A stretch of 36,505 nucleotides of DNA from a virus (IMGVR_UViG_3300005613_000202:1-36505); one strand, 5' to 3'. Shown: positions 24,539 to 33,128, counted from the stretch's first letter. Made by a program: numbers and translations. The notes: generated from the sequence alone by a model not told the origin.

Positions 24539-24565
24539 AGGGGAGCGTTAAAAACTCCCCTTTTT
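24539..24565 (+). terminator. Rho-independent terminator after the capsid gene
   Basis: Stem AGGGGAG (24539-24545) / CTCCCCT (24555-24561), 9-base loop, and Ts to 24565. It lies 13 bases after the capsid stop and 14 bases before the next start. It would boost capsid mRNA relative to downstream genes. Confidence 0.85.
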
Positions 24566-24579
24566 AAACTCATAGAAAA

Positions 24580-25149
24580 ATGGCAACAATTTGCGGTAAA
24601 ATAAATGCAAGTATAGCGAAATCATGTGTTACTCCATTACAAGGTGGGACAGAAGATAGAGCATGGATAATTAATAAAGCTGACATTGCTTCAGTATCTT
24701 ATGAAGCTGGTGGTGAAATAGTAGAGGATATTGTTTTAAACTCAGGAGCAACAGCTTTTTACATTGACGGAAAAAATAACTCAATCGAGCCTAACTCTGC
24801 AATGGTAGATGTAGGTTTCTTTAATATGTTTGACCACACGGTAACATTTAAAGGTTTTGATATTTCACCAGATATTAAAGCTCAATTGAATTCAGCTAAA
24901 GATGGTAAATATGTAGTAATCGTTGAAAATTACTTTAAAGGTGCAACAGGGAATTCAGCATTTGAGGTGTACGGTTTAACAACTGGTTTAGAGTTCTCAG
25001 AATTAACTAGAACAGCTAACGATGAAGCAACACAAGGAGCTTTCCACTTCGTGTTAACTACTAAGGTTAATAAGGAAGCTAAGTTACCAAATCCTTTATT
25101 CGTAACTTCTTATGCTGCAACTAAAGCTGTAGTAGAAGGTTTATTGTAA
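24580..25149 (+). CDS. Probable tail tube (major tail) protein (189 aa)
   Basis: A beta-rich protein of about the size of siphovirus tube subunits, with long strands (GEIVEDIVLN, HTVTFKGFDIS, KYVVIVENYF, AFHFVLTTKV). It is flanked by two terminators, a sign of high expression that suits a major virion protein. It lies between capsid and portal, away from the other tail genes. Alternatives are a capsid decoration or head-fibre protein; the sequence does not exclude these. Confidence 0.5.
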   Translation: MATICGKINASIAKSCVTPLQGGTEDRAWIINKADIASVSYEAGGEIVEDIVLNSGATAFYIDGKNNSIEPNSAMVDVGFFNMFDHTVTFKGFDISPDIKAQLNSAKDGKYVVIVENYFKGATGNSAFEVYGLTTGLEFSELTRTANDEATQGAFHFVLTTKVNKEAKLPNPLFVTSYAATKAVVEGLL

Positions 25150-25172
25150 TATCAAATAATTTTAGTAAATTT

Positions 25173-25201
25173 AAGGGTGTTAATTATAGCACCCTTTTTT
25201 T
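25173..25201 (+). terminator. Rho-independent terminator after the probable tube gene
   Basis: Stem AAGGGTG (25173-25179) / CACCCTT (25190-25196) with a 10-base loop and a T-tract to 25201. The ATG of the next gene begins at 25202, immediately after the last T. Confidence 0.8.
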
Positions 25202-25630
25202 ATGACAACATTATTAGACATAGTTAAGCAAAGCGAGAAAACAAAGAATATTTGGCGTGAAAATTACAATTCTACTGAGTGGAAAAATGCTAATAAGCTA
25301 AACATTCTACTTTACGGAATGTCATTAAATCAAAAGCCTAAATGTTCGTGTTTGGAAGACTTGTTTTTTATGTTGAAATCAAATAATATTAATCAAAAAT
25401 TCAAAGATAAAATGGAGCAAAAATTCAAAATCAAAAAAGGTAAGTTAGTTAGTTCGTTTAAGTTTGGTTTTCATTTAAGTGAGCAGTCGAATGACGAGCA
25501 AATAAAAGAAGCTTTAAAGTTAGACCCTAGCTTAATAGTGTATTTCGATGAGTTTCCCGAAGATTGGAAAGTAATTGTAGGGCTTGAGAAAAAACAACGT
25601 GCAAAAAGAAAGGTAAATGGCAAAGCTTAA
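25202..25630 (+). CDS. Hypothetical protein between tube and portal genes (142 aa)
   Basis: Unrecognised. Helical and lysine-rich, with a CSC pair near residue 49. The C-terminal third holds LDPSLIVYFDEFPEDWKVIV and a very basic tail. Its ATG abuts the T-tract of the upstream terminator, so it has almost no independent leader. It overlaps the portal gene by 14 bases. A tail-assembly or head-tail joining role would fit the position, without direct evidence. Confidence 0.6.
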   Translation: MTTLLDIVKQSEKTKNIWRENYNSTEWKNANKLNILLYGMSLNQKPKCSCLEDLFFMLKSNNINQKFKDKMEQKFKIKKGKLVSSFKFGFHLSEQSNDEQIKEALKLDPSLIVYFDEFPEDWKVIVGLEKKQRAKRKVNGKA

Positions 25631-26783
25631 AGCAACAGCAATAAAAGTTGAACCCCGTTTAGATTATAAGGAAAATAAGTCGTTAAATATCTATCCGTAT
25701 GACTTTGATAATAAATATCCTCAAAGGGTAACTGATATAATTAACGATTCACCAACTTCAAAGACTTGTTTAAAATTAAAGGATAAGTTTGTTTTTGGTG
25801 GGGGGTTCAAAGACTTAACATTTTATAAGTCTAATGTAAATGATAGGCAAACGGTAGATTCTTTTTTAAGACGTTTAATTAAGGACTTTTCACGTTTTGG
25901 AGGGTTTGCAATTCATGTTAATTATAACGGATTAGGACAAAAAATATCTAGTCATGTAGTGCCTTTTGAATATGTTAGACGTAGCATGGACAAAGGAATG
26001 TTCAAAGTGTATGATGATTGGGGTAACGTTAAGAGAAAGTCAGTTGATGAAAAGTTGATTGATGAATTGAACGAGTATAACCCCGACAATGCTATTCGTG
26101 AGGGTGAAGCAATCGGTTGGGAAAATTACAAAGGTCAACTATTCTATTACAACGGTAATGAAGAGGGTTATCCTATTTCTCCTTTAGATGCTATTCTTGA
26201 AAATATGTTAACTGAGGGGCAACTAAAGAAATTTAAACATTCTATAAGTGCTAAAAACTTCATGGCTTCTCACTTGCTTGTAATGGGGAAACAAGAAAGC
26301 GAAGAAGCTCAGGATGAATTTGATGAAAACTTAAGACAGTTTCAAGGTGGCGAGGGTGCTGGAACAATTATGATTGTTGAGCGTGAAAGCAATGAAGAAA
26401 TTATTGAACTTAAAAAAGTTGAGATTCAAAATTATGACGGGCTTTATGAATATACTGAAAATTCAAGCCGTGACATTATTATAAATCAATTCTTAATACC
26501 TCCTGTATTACTTTTAAGAGTTGCTGGAACGTTGGGAACGTCTAAAGAAATTGCAGATGCCTTTGATTACTATAATGCTATTACAAGCGATGAAAGGTTA
26601 GTTATTGAAGAAACATTTAAGGAGTTATTTAATAATTGGTACGCACCTATTAACCCTAGTAATGACTATTCAATTATTCCTTTGAAGTATGCGAAGCCAA
26701 TAGATACTGCATATCTTCAATATTTTACTGAGGATGAAATAAGAATGTCATTTGGTTTTGAACCTAAAAAAATACAAAGATGA
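25617..26783 (+). CDS. Portal protein (388 aa)
   Basis: The N-terminal half holds LNIYPYDFDNKYPQRV and SPTSKTCLKLKDKFVFGGGF. Further on come LRRLIKDFSRFGGFAIHVNYN and VVPFEYVRRSMDKG. The C-terminal part has PPVLLLRVAGTLGTSKEIADAF with a following helix, the stem/crown region of HK97-like portals. The portal forms the dodecameric ring through which DNA is packaged by the 8710-9900 motor. It is short but within the range of compact portals. It lies downstream of the capsid gene, reversed from the usual order. Confidence 0.85.
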   Translation: MAKLKATAIKVEPRLDYKENKSLNIYPYDFDNKYPQRVTDIINDSPTSKTCLKLKDKFVFGGGFKDLTFYKSNVNDRQTVDSFLRRLIKDFSRFGGFAIHVNYNGLGQKISSHVVPFEYVRRSMDKGMFKVYDDWGNVKRKSVDEKLIDELNEYNPDNAIREGEAIGWENYKGQLFYYNGNEEGYPISPLDAILENMLTEGQLKKFKHSISAKNFMASHLLVMGKQESEEAQDEFDENLRQFQGGEGAGTIMIVERESNEEIIELKKVEIQNYDGLYEYTENSSRDIIINQFLIPPVLLLRVAGTLGTSKEIADAFDYYNAITSDERLVIEETFKELFNNWYAPINPSNDYSIIPLKYAKPIDTAYLQYFTEDEIRMSFGFEPKKIQR

Positions 26784-27307
26784 TAACAACTCAATTAATT
26801 ACATTAGCAAATATTAGGGCTGTCAAATCGATTGCCCTAAATGTGCAACAAGAGAAGGAGTTAATTCCTTATATATTAGAAGCTCAAAACTTTGATTTAG
26901 TTAAATTCTTAGGTGACGCTTTTTACTTAGCCTTAGTTGATGACTTTAACGCAAGTCCTAGTTTATCAACTTATTCAACTTTATTTAACGGTGGCTCATA
27001 CATTCATAATGGTGTTAATTACCAACTATACGGAGTTAAAGACTTAATTGTTTACTATGCTTATGCGAGGTATGTTAATAACAGCAATGTAATTGCAACT
27101 CCTACGGGCTTTGTAAATAAAACGAACCCTTATAGTGAGCAGGTTACTGACAAAACTATTTCACGTTTAGTCGATAATGCAAGGGCGGGGGCTTCATTTA
27201 TTGAGGATTCTTTAAAAAACTACTTAAATCGTAAAAATAGTGACTATCCATTATGGTTAAGTTGCGAAAAAACAACTAACTTTAGAACTAGAATAAGACA
27301 AGTATGA
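26780..27307 (+). CDS. Head-tail connector-like protein (175 aa)
   Basis: Helical protein: TLANIRAVKSIALNVQQEKELIPYILEAQ, then LKNYLNRKN and a basic tail. Both the position just after the portal and the layout suit the gp6-like/DUF6712-type connector of Bacteroidota phages. It overlaps the portal and the next gene by ATGA. Confidence 0.6.
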   Translation: MITTQLITLANIRAVKSIALNVQQEKELIPYILEAQNFDLVKFLGDAFYLALVDDFNASPSLSTYSTLFNGGSYIHNGVNYQLYGVKDLIVYYAYARYVNNSNVIATPTGFVNKTNPYSEQVTDKTISRLVDNARAGASFIEDSLKNYLNRKNSDYPLWLSCEKTTNFRTRIRQV

Positions 27308-28359
27308 ACAGCGAAAATTTAATACTACGAGAAACGGACAATTTACCGTTAATAAATAAAAATGACTTCATTGAAAATGCTGATTTTGATAGTAATTTTA
27401 TCAATATATTCAATGATTTTTTAGCACTTTGCGACACTAATTATATAGATGCTTATTCAGGTGCCACAACATATAATTTGGGGGAATTTGTTGTGTATGA
27501 TAATAAGCTTTGGGAAAGTGTATCAACGGATGCTTTTACAAATGTAACTCCAGGAACTGATACGGATTATTGGGTTGATAGGTTTCCAACTATTTTAGGA
27601 CATATTAAAAACTCAGATAGTAAACTAGCCGAAAATACAGCGGATGAAGTTACAGCATCTGAAATAAGATCGTTTATTGATGCAGGTTTAACAAGTACAA
27701 CCAATTTAAGTATTACTGAAAATACGGGAGTATCTTTAAAGATTAACAGCTCAACGGGTACAGATGTTACTTTAACAATTGCTAGTGAAACAATAGCAGG
27801 TTTACTGAGTGCTGCTGATAAGATTAAGCTAAATAATTTAAGCGGTGTTAATACTGGTGACCAAACACTAGGAAGTTTAGGAGCTGAAGCGGTGTCTAAC
27901 AAAGCAACTGATTTTTCAGTATTAAATGACGTTCTATATCCAACAACTTCGGCTGTTAATGCTTTACTTACAACTGGAGTATCTGATGCGGTTGAAAGTT
28001 TTATTGGTGACAATTACGCTTTAAAAAGATTAAGCGTTGCGAGTGCAATTACGACTTCAAGAAGCTTAACACAAGAAGATGAAAGTAAAGTTATACCATT
28101 AAGCGGTGCGGGTATTACAACGCCTATTGTTGTGACTTTACCAAATAACGATACAGAAGCTATTGCTGTAGGTAGTCAATTTATGTTTTACCTAGTTTCA
28201 GATAGTGCTACTGTATCATTTGTTGCAGAGGTGGAAAGCCCACAAGTAGTAACTTTGATTAGTGCGGGTGACTTAGTAGCAATGGACACTATCGGAGCGG
28301 TTGTTTCTTTAGTTAAGGTTGCAACGAATGAATGGTTATTAACTGGTAAATTAGCTTAA
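27304..28359 (+). CDS. Tail fibre/appendage protein with carbohydrate-binding-like segment (351 aa)
   Basis: Residues 51-90 contain YNLGEFVVYDNKLWESV ... GTDTDYW, resembling type-3 chitin-binding/CBM5-12 modules. The middle has GLLSAADKIKLNNLSGVNTG, a recurrent motif of Bacteroidota phage fibres. The C-terminal 110 residues look like a beta-structured knob (VIPLSGAGITTPIVVTLPN). Adsorption to a host glycan is the likely role. Confidence 0.7.
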   Translation: MNSENLILRETDNLPLINKNDFIENADFDSNFINIFNDFLALCDTNYIDAYSGATTYNLGEFVVYDNKLWESVSTDAFTNVTPGTDTDYWVDRFPTILGHIKNSDSKLAENTADEVTASEIRSFIDAGLTSTTNLSITENTGVSLKINSSTGTDVTLTIASETIAGLLSAADKIKLNNLSGVNTGDQTLGSLGAEAVSNKATDFSVLNDVLYPTTSAVNALLTTGVSDAVESFIGDNYALKRLSVASAITTSRSLTQEDESKVIPLSGAGITTPIVVTLPNNDTEAIAVGSQFMFYLVSDSATVSFVAEVESPQVVTLISAGDLVAMDTIGAVVSLVKVATNEWLLTGKLA

Positions 28360-28361
28360 TT

Positions 28362-29243
28362 ATGTACGCTTTTCAACATGGCATTATTGCAAGTGGTAGT
28401 GGTGGTGGTTCTACTCCTTTGCCTATCTCAAACCTTATCGCTTATTCTTTTAGAAAGGTATTACCAACGGCAACAGTATCATTTAGAGTTAGGCGTTCTA
28501 GCGACAATGCAGAACAAGATATAGGATTTGTTGGTAACGATTTAGATACTGCTAGTTTATTAAGTTTTGTTGGTGCTAATAATGGTTTTGTCACTAAAAT
28601 ATACGAGCAAAGTGGTGGGGGTATTGACTTAACGCAAACTGTTGCAACGGGACAATTTCAAATAGTTGCAAGTGGCGTTGTTAACACTATGAACGGGAAG
28701 CCTAGCTGTATAACAGGCACAACACTTTCTAAATATATGTTAACTACTAGTTTATTCAATCCTAGTGTGGTAAATGGTGTATCTATTTTTAGTGTCACAA
28801 AACCTATAACACATTTAGGTGGTGGTTTTGCTGTTGATTGGCTGTATTCAATAGGTGCTGGTGGTGCTTTTACACCTAGTAGATTTTTTGATAATAATAT
28901 TCCTGGTACTGCTGGAAATCCCACAACTTATAATCATAACACTCAAAATGGAGGCTCATTAATAACTACACCATACACAAGTGGAACTAAGCTACAAGGA
29001 CATTTAATTAAAAGTGGTGATAATAAATATTATCAAAACAATGTATTAGTAGGTTCTAACACAAATAGCTTAGTAACTCCTAGTATTAATCAAAGACTAG
29101 TTATTAACGGAATTTCATGGACGGTTGGGAGTACAGCTTCAGCTAATCAGTATTTTTCAGAAATCTTAATTTATAATTCAGATGAAAGCTCAAATTTAAC
29201 AACAATTCAAAATAATATTAACTCATACTATTCAATATACTAA
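28362..29243 (+). CDS. Arabinofuranosidase B-like (ConA-like) appendage protein (293 aa)
   Basis: After a Gly/Ser-rich N-terminus, residues 30-95 contain AYSFRKVLPTATVSFRVRRS, SDNAEQDIGFVGNDLDTASL and GFVTKIYEQSGGGIDLTQ. These match the start of the AbfB/GH54 alpha-L-arabinofuranosidase catalytic fold. The rest is a beta-sandwich like LamG/ConA domains. The catalytic Glu and Asp cannot be assigned with certainty, so it may bind sugars only. It adjoins the fibre gene and probably sits on the tail tip. Confidence 0.6.
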   Translation: MYAFQHGIIASGSGGGSTPLPISNLIAYSFRKVLPTATVSFRVRRSSDNAEQDIGFVGNDLDTASLLSFVGANNGFVTKIYEQSGGGIDLTQTVATGQFQIVASGVVNTMNGKPSCITGTTLSKYMLTTSLFNPSVVNGVSIFSVTKPITHLGGGFAVDWLYSIGAGGAFTPSRFFDNNIPGTAGNPTTYNHNTQNGGSLITTPYTSGTKLQGHLIKSGDNKYYQNNVLVGSNTNSLVTPSINQRLVINGISWTVGSTASANQYFSEILIYNSDESSNLTTIQNNINSYYSIY

Positions 29244-29244
29244 A

Positions 29245-29457
29245 ATGAACGGATATAAATTCACAACTATAGCTGAAGTAAACACAGCTATTCAGACAAT
29301 TAATAATGCTAACAACTTTATTCCTATCGATGGGAATGTAACGCAAACACTTGTAACAGCTTCAATTCAAACATATAACGGTGAAAGTTTTTATGTTATT
29401 AGATTTGATGAATATAGTCAAGTTTTGGGAGAACATTTAGAAATATTAGTTGACTAA
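29245..29457 (+). CDS. Hypothetical protein (70 aa)
   Basis: Unrecognised acidic small protein, beginning MNGYKFTTIAEVNTAIQTIN. It lies 1 base after the arabinofuranosidase-like gene and directly before the holin-like genes. It may be a chaperone or tip component of the neighbouring appendages; that is inference from position. Confidence 0.65.
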   Translation: MNGYKFTTIAEVNTAIQTINNANNFIPIDGNVTQTLVTASIQTYNGESFYVIRFDEYSQVLGEHLEILVD

Positions 29458-29790
29458 ATGGAAGCACCTAACTACATATTCGTGGGACTTATTACGGTAC
29501 TTTTTGGAGTTGTAAGATACTTCTTTAAAGACCTACATAATAAGTTCATAGAAAGCGAAAAGAAAAGCGAAGATTTGCACGATAAGGTAGTTAAATTGGA
29601 GGGTAAGGTGGAGAGATTGGATGAGAAGATGCCTAGCGAGATAGCTAATTTAGAGCGTATAATGGAATTGAAGTTTGAACAGTTTAATAAGCAATTTGAG
29701 GAGCTAACAAAAGCTATTCGACACGCTGAAAGAACAATGACATCACAAGCTGAAGCATTTGTTAAGCTACTTCAAGAGGTTAAGAAATGA
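29458..29790 (+). CDS. Holin/XhlA-like membrane protein with coiled coil (110 aa)
   Basis: A single membrane segment at residues 7-24 (IFVGLITVLFGVVRYFF) is followed by a long coiled coil (LHDKVVKLEGKVERLDEK and on to the end). The layout resembles haemolysin XhlA-like proteins linked to phage lysis, with the segment order reversed. The next gene overlaps by four bases. Confidence 0.6.
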   Translation: MEAPNYIFVGLITVLFGVVRYFFKDLHNKFIESEKKSEDLHDKVVKLEGKVERLDEKMPSEIANLERIMELKFEQFNKQFEELTKAIRHAERTMTSQAEAFVKLLQEVKK

Positions 29791-30008
29791 AACAAATCAT
29801 TGAAGATACATTAAAGAAAAACGGTAAGTGGAGTAGAACATCACTTACCATGTTTTCAGCGTGGTTAATTGTTGTGTTTATGGTATTCTTTGACTTATGC
29901 AAAGAGGGTTTTAGATTCGATGTATTTGTTACTATGGTAGGTGTAGCATTAGGAAGTAAATTAACGGATAGTATTGGTAAAAGATTTGAGAAAAATGAAA
30001 GTAAATAA
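29787..30008 (+). CDS. Holin-like membrane protein (73 aa)
   Basis: Two hydrophobic segments (about residues 20-37 and 44-60) with charged ends, typical of a small class II-type phage holin. It would form pores or depolarise the inner membrane to release or activate the M15 endolysin two genes downstream. Confidence 0.7.
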   Translation: MKQIIEDTLKKNGKWSRTSLTMFSAWLIVVFMVFFDLCKEGFRFDVFVTMVGVALGSKLTDSIGKRFEKNESK

Positions 30009-30459
30009 CATAATTATAGCTTTATTAATCGGTATTTTGATTTATCTACTATTTCAGAAACGACCGTTACACGAGCCAATAAAGTACATCAATAGATATG
30101 AAACTAGAATTGATACTTTGTTAAAAGATACAACTATTTTTAAGACTAAAATAAGACGTTTTAAAGACACTATTTACATTTATAAGGATAGTATAACAAT
30201 AGCCAAAGAAAACAAAGATACAGTCAAAATAATAGCGTTTCAAGATAGTGTAATAATTCAACAAGATTATACAATAAAATGGCAGGATACATTGATTGGT
30301 CAAATGGATAGCATTGTAATGTATCAAAATAAAGTAAGTGATAAACAAAAAGCAACTATTCAAGAACTTAAAAAAGATTCTCAAAAGAATAAAAAAAGAA
30401 ATAGAATAAAATCAATTGTTGCAGGAATTGGATTATTAACTTTATTAATTATTAAGTAA
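29995..30459 (+). CDS. Spanin/Rz-like membrane protein (154 aa)
   Basis: The start is set at 29995 (MKVNNIIIALL), overlapping the holin by 14 bases; an earlier start at 29974 adds seven residues. An N-terminal anchor (residues 5-18) is followed by a long charged helical periplasmic stretch and a second hydrophobic C-terminal segment (VAGIGLLTLLII). The layout and place in the lysis block suggest a spanin-type protein linking inner and outer membranes. The C-terminal hydrophobic segment is unusual for Rz. Confidence 0.55.
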   Translation: MKVNNIIIALLIGILIYLLFQKRPLHEPIKYINRYETRIDTLLKDTTIFKTKIRRFKDTIYIYKDSITIAKENKDTVKIIAFQDSVIIQQDYTIKWQDTLIGQMDSIVMYQNKVSDKQKATIQELKKDSQKNKKRNRIKSIVAGIGLLTLLIIK

Positions 30460-30869
30460 TGGAAAATATAAGTAAGCATATTAGTTTTAAAGAAGCTACT
30501 CACTCGAATACTGCAATAGCTAGGAAAATTAAAAACGTTCCAGATGCTGATACGATTGTTAGAATGAAATTAGTAGCGGAAAAATGCTTTGAGCCGGTTA
30601 GAGTTTGGTACGGAAAACCGATTAAAATAAATTCATTCTATCGTAGTGAAAAATTAAATGTTGCTATTGGTGGAGCTAAAAAAAGCCAACACGTGAAAGG
30701 TGAAGCAATAGATTTGACAGCAGGAAGTGTTGAGGAAAATAAGAAGCTTTATGATTGGATGACAAAGAATATAGATTTTGACCAATTAATTTGGGAGTAT
30801 GGGGGTCGTTGGATTCACGTTTCTTATAAAATTAATGGTAATCGTAATATGAAATTCAATATTAATTAG
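30459..30869 (+). CDS. M15-family peptidase endolysin (136 aa)
   Basis: A peptidase M15 fold with zinc ligands His78 and Asp85 in SQHVKGEAIDL and His120 in WIHVSY. Glu113 is a likely catalytic residue, and FYRSEKLN (60-67) is the usual upstream motif. M15 enzymes cleave peptidoglycan stem peptides. No signal peptide is present, so export would depend on the holin-like proteins. It is the last gene of the rightward run. Confidence 0.9.
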   Translation: MENISKHISFKEATHSNTAIARKIKNVPDADTIVRMKLVAEKCFEPVRVWYGKPIKINSFYRSEKLNVAIGGAKKSQHVKGEAIDLTAGSVEENKKLYDWMTKNIDFDQLIWEYGGRWIHVSYKINGNRNMKFNIN

Positions 30870-30911
30870 TATATTTACTTATTCATAATTTTTTAGGTGT
30901 TTTAAATGTTT

Positions 30912-30939
30912 AAGGGAGGTGTTAAAGCCTCCCTTTTTT
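30912..30939. terminator. Bidirectional terminator between convergent operons
   Basis: Stem AAGGGAGG (30912-30919) / CCTCCCTT (30928-30935) with a T-tract to 30939 for the rightward transcript. The AA at 30912-30913 gives only a weak T-run on the other strand. It lies between the endolysin and the leftward helicase-methyltransferase gene. Confidence 0.85.
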
Positions 30940-30944
30940 GTTAG

Positions 30945-33128
30945 TTAAAATAATGTTAAAGTGCTGTTTTTTTCAGCTACAATATCTGAATGATTTTTAG
31001 CATTTATCTTAAAGTAACTTTCTTTTAATTCAATCGATATACTTTTACGATTCATTTTTAAAGCTGTAAAACCCTCACTACCTATACCTCCAAATGGACT
31101 TAATACTGTTTCCCCCTCATTTGTATATAAATGTAATATCCTTTCAATAGTATCTAATTGTAATGGGCATATATGTTTTTCATCGTTTCCGTCACGTCCA
31201 GAACGATATTGTAATGTTCTTGAATAATCAATATCATGCCAAACAGGAGAAGCATATTTTTGCCACAAGTCAACAGGTAAATAATCGCTTTTACTTTGGT
31301 CTTTATCTTGATGAGTAATTGGAACTAAATTTTCTCCCTCGTTCCTAAAAAATAAAATATAGTCAGGAATACCTACTCTTGTCATTGAGCTATCTTTTTT
31401 AATCGTTTTATGCAATAAACCTAGTGCTTTTGTACGTTGCATTTCAGTAACTGGGTTCTTCCATATAGTTGTTCTTGAATGATAAATAAATCCTTGTTCT
31501 TGAAACCATTGAGTAATCATACCGCTAAAATCACGCAAACCGATATACCCCTCTTTACCTTTTTGAATTGGTAAATCCATACAATGAATAGCACAAATAC
31601 GACCTGGTTTCAATGTTCTTTTTAATTCAGGAATTAAGTATTTAAAATGTTCTTCAAATTGCTTATAATCTGAAACATTACCCATATCCTCTTCTTTATC
31701 AGAATAAACATATAACTCAGCAAATGGAGGAGAAAAAACAACTATATCAGCTTTATTATCTTCTATTTTTTTAATTTCAGAAACGCAATCACCATTTAAC
31801 AAATGATAGTTTTCTGTTTTAATTTCTTTATTATTTATCATAACTTTTGTTTTATTTGCTTTATAATCGTTTTCAGCTGAATATTTAGACATCTCTTTTA
31901 TCATTTCAAAATGTCTTTGTTGTTTTTCTAAAATTGTACTTCTTACATTAGTTTGAGATTCAGGTATTAAAATATGAACTGTTACTTTATTCTTTTGCCC
32001 AAATCTATAACAACGTCTTACTGCTTGATAAAATGCCTCAAATTTAAAATCATAAGACATAAATACCATTTGATTACAGTTTTGATAGTTCATACCAAAA
32101 GAAGCAATAGAAGTCTTTGTTATTAAAGTTTTAAAATCATTATTTGCAAAGCCATTTAAATGTTTAGCTTTATATTCTGGTTTATCAGAACCTTGTACAT
32201 TTACACTATCTTTAAGTAACTTTGACAATGTATCTGTTTCATTATTTTTTAACCCCCAAACTATCCATTGATTATTGTTTGAGTTAACTAATTCAATAGT
32301 TTTTTCAATACGTTTTTCAAATGAACGGTTTAAATCTTTATGCAAGTCAGTAGCACTTACTGCAACATCACCGAATAAAGAATCAGTATTATTTTCAACT
32401 GGTATAATATGTTCAATAAATTCTATTTCTGGTAAATCATAACCATTATGACAAAAACCTAAAGTATCAGGACTATCACAAGCCATTGACCATGTAGATA
32501 CGTATTTCCAGAATGGGTCTTTTGCATGTTTTCTTAATCTCCATTTAGAAGTTTCACCGCCATCATGAACAAAGTACATAGCTAACATTTCTAAGTAACT
32601 CATAGCCCCTAAAAATTGAGAATGATTACCTAACTCCATATGGTCGTTTGGTGATGGTGTAGCTGTACAAGCTAATTTATAAGGTGTAGATTTAAAACTT
32701 TCAATAATTAATTGACTTGTTTTTCCTGAGTTATTTTTTAATATTGAACTTTCATCTAAAACTACTCCTACATATTTTGAAGTATCTATATTTTGAAGTT
32801 GGTCATAATTTAAAACTTCAATATTAGTGCTATCGATGTTAAATTTACTAAATTCTTTTTTTGTTTGTTCAACTACTGCTAGAGCTGTTAAAACTAAAAC
32901 ATTACCTTTTGTTTCTCTAACAACTTGATAAGCCCATTCTAATTGCATTAAAGTTTTTCCTAAACCACAATCAAAAAATAAAGCAAATCTACCTTTATTT
33001 AATGCTGTTTTAACTGCAAATCTTTGAAAATCAAATAAGTTTTTATTTAATTCTATTTCATCAATTTCAAATCCACTCGAAATAAATGTTTTTTTCTTTG
33101 TTTCTAAAAATTTTTCGTAATCGTTCAT
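30945..33128 (-). CDS. SNF2-type helicase fused to a beta-class DNA methyltransferase (727 aa)
   Basis: N-terminal SF2/SNF2 helicase: Walker A DCGLGKT (53-59), DESS in the Walker B position (125-128), TATPSPND (155-162), and motif VI QAVRRCYRFGQ (about 370). C-terminal methyltransferase: catalytic SPPF (about 465), a target-recognition region, and the SAM-binding LSPFGGIGSEG (about 676) last, the beta-class order. SPPF occurs mainly in N4-cytosine and some N6-adenine enzymes. No restriction enzyme is seen, so it is probably an orphan that protects or marks phage DNA. The start at 33128 (MNDYEKF) is preferred to 33155 because the promoter leader lies between. Confidence 0.88.
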   Translation of the reverse strand: MNDYEKFLETKKKTFISSGFEIDEIELNKNLFDFQRFAVKTALNKGRFALFFDCGLGKTLMQLEWAYQVVRETKGNVLVLTALAVVEQTKKEFSKFNIDSTNIEVLNYDQLQNIDTSKYVGVVLDESSILKNNSGKTSQLIIESFKSTPYKLACTATPSPNDHMELGNHSQFLGAMSYLEMLAMYFVHDGGETSKWRLRKHAKDPFWKYVSTWSMACDSPDTLGFCHNGYDLPEIEFIEHIIPVENNTDSLFGDVAVSATDLHKDLNRSFEKRIEKTIELVNSNNNQWIVWGLKNNETDTLSKLLKDSVNVQGSDKPEYKAKHLNGFANNDFKTLITKTSIASFGMNYQNCNQMVFMSYDFKFEAFYQAVRRCYRFGQKNKVTVHILIPESQTNVRSTILEKQQRHFEMIKEMSKYSAENDYKANKTKVMINNKEIKTENYHLLNGDCVSEIKKIEDNKADIVVFSPPFAELYVYSDKEEDMGNVSDYKQFEEHFKYLIPELKRTLKPGRICAIHCMDLPIQKGKEGYIGLRDFSGMITQWFQEQGFIYHSRTTIWKNPVTEMQRTKALGLLHKTIKKDSSMTRVGIPDYILFFRNEGENLVPITHQDKDQSKSDYLPVDLWQKYASPVWHDIDYSRTLQYRSGRDGNDEKHICPLQLDTIERILHLYTNEGETVLSPFGGIGSEGFTALKMNRKSISIELKESYFKINAKNHSDIVAEKNSTLTLF

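Noticed and set aside
27567-28013. 148-codon open frame on the minus strand
   Set aside because: It lies wholly within the rightward fibre gene, has Ser/Val/Leu-rich shadow composition and no promoter or coupled neighbour.
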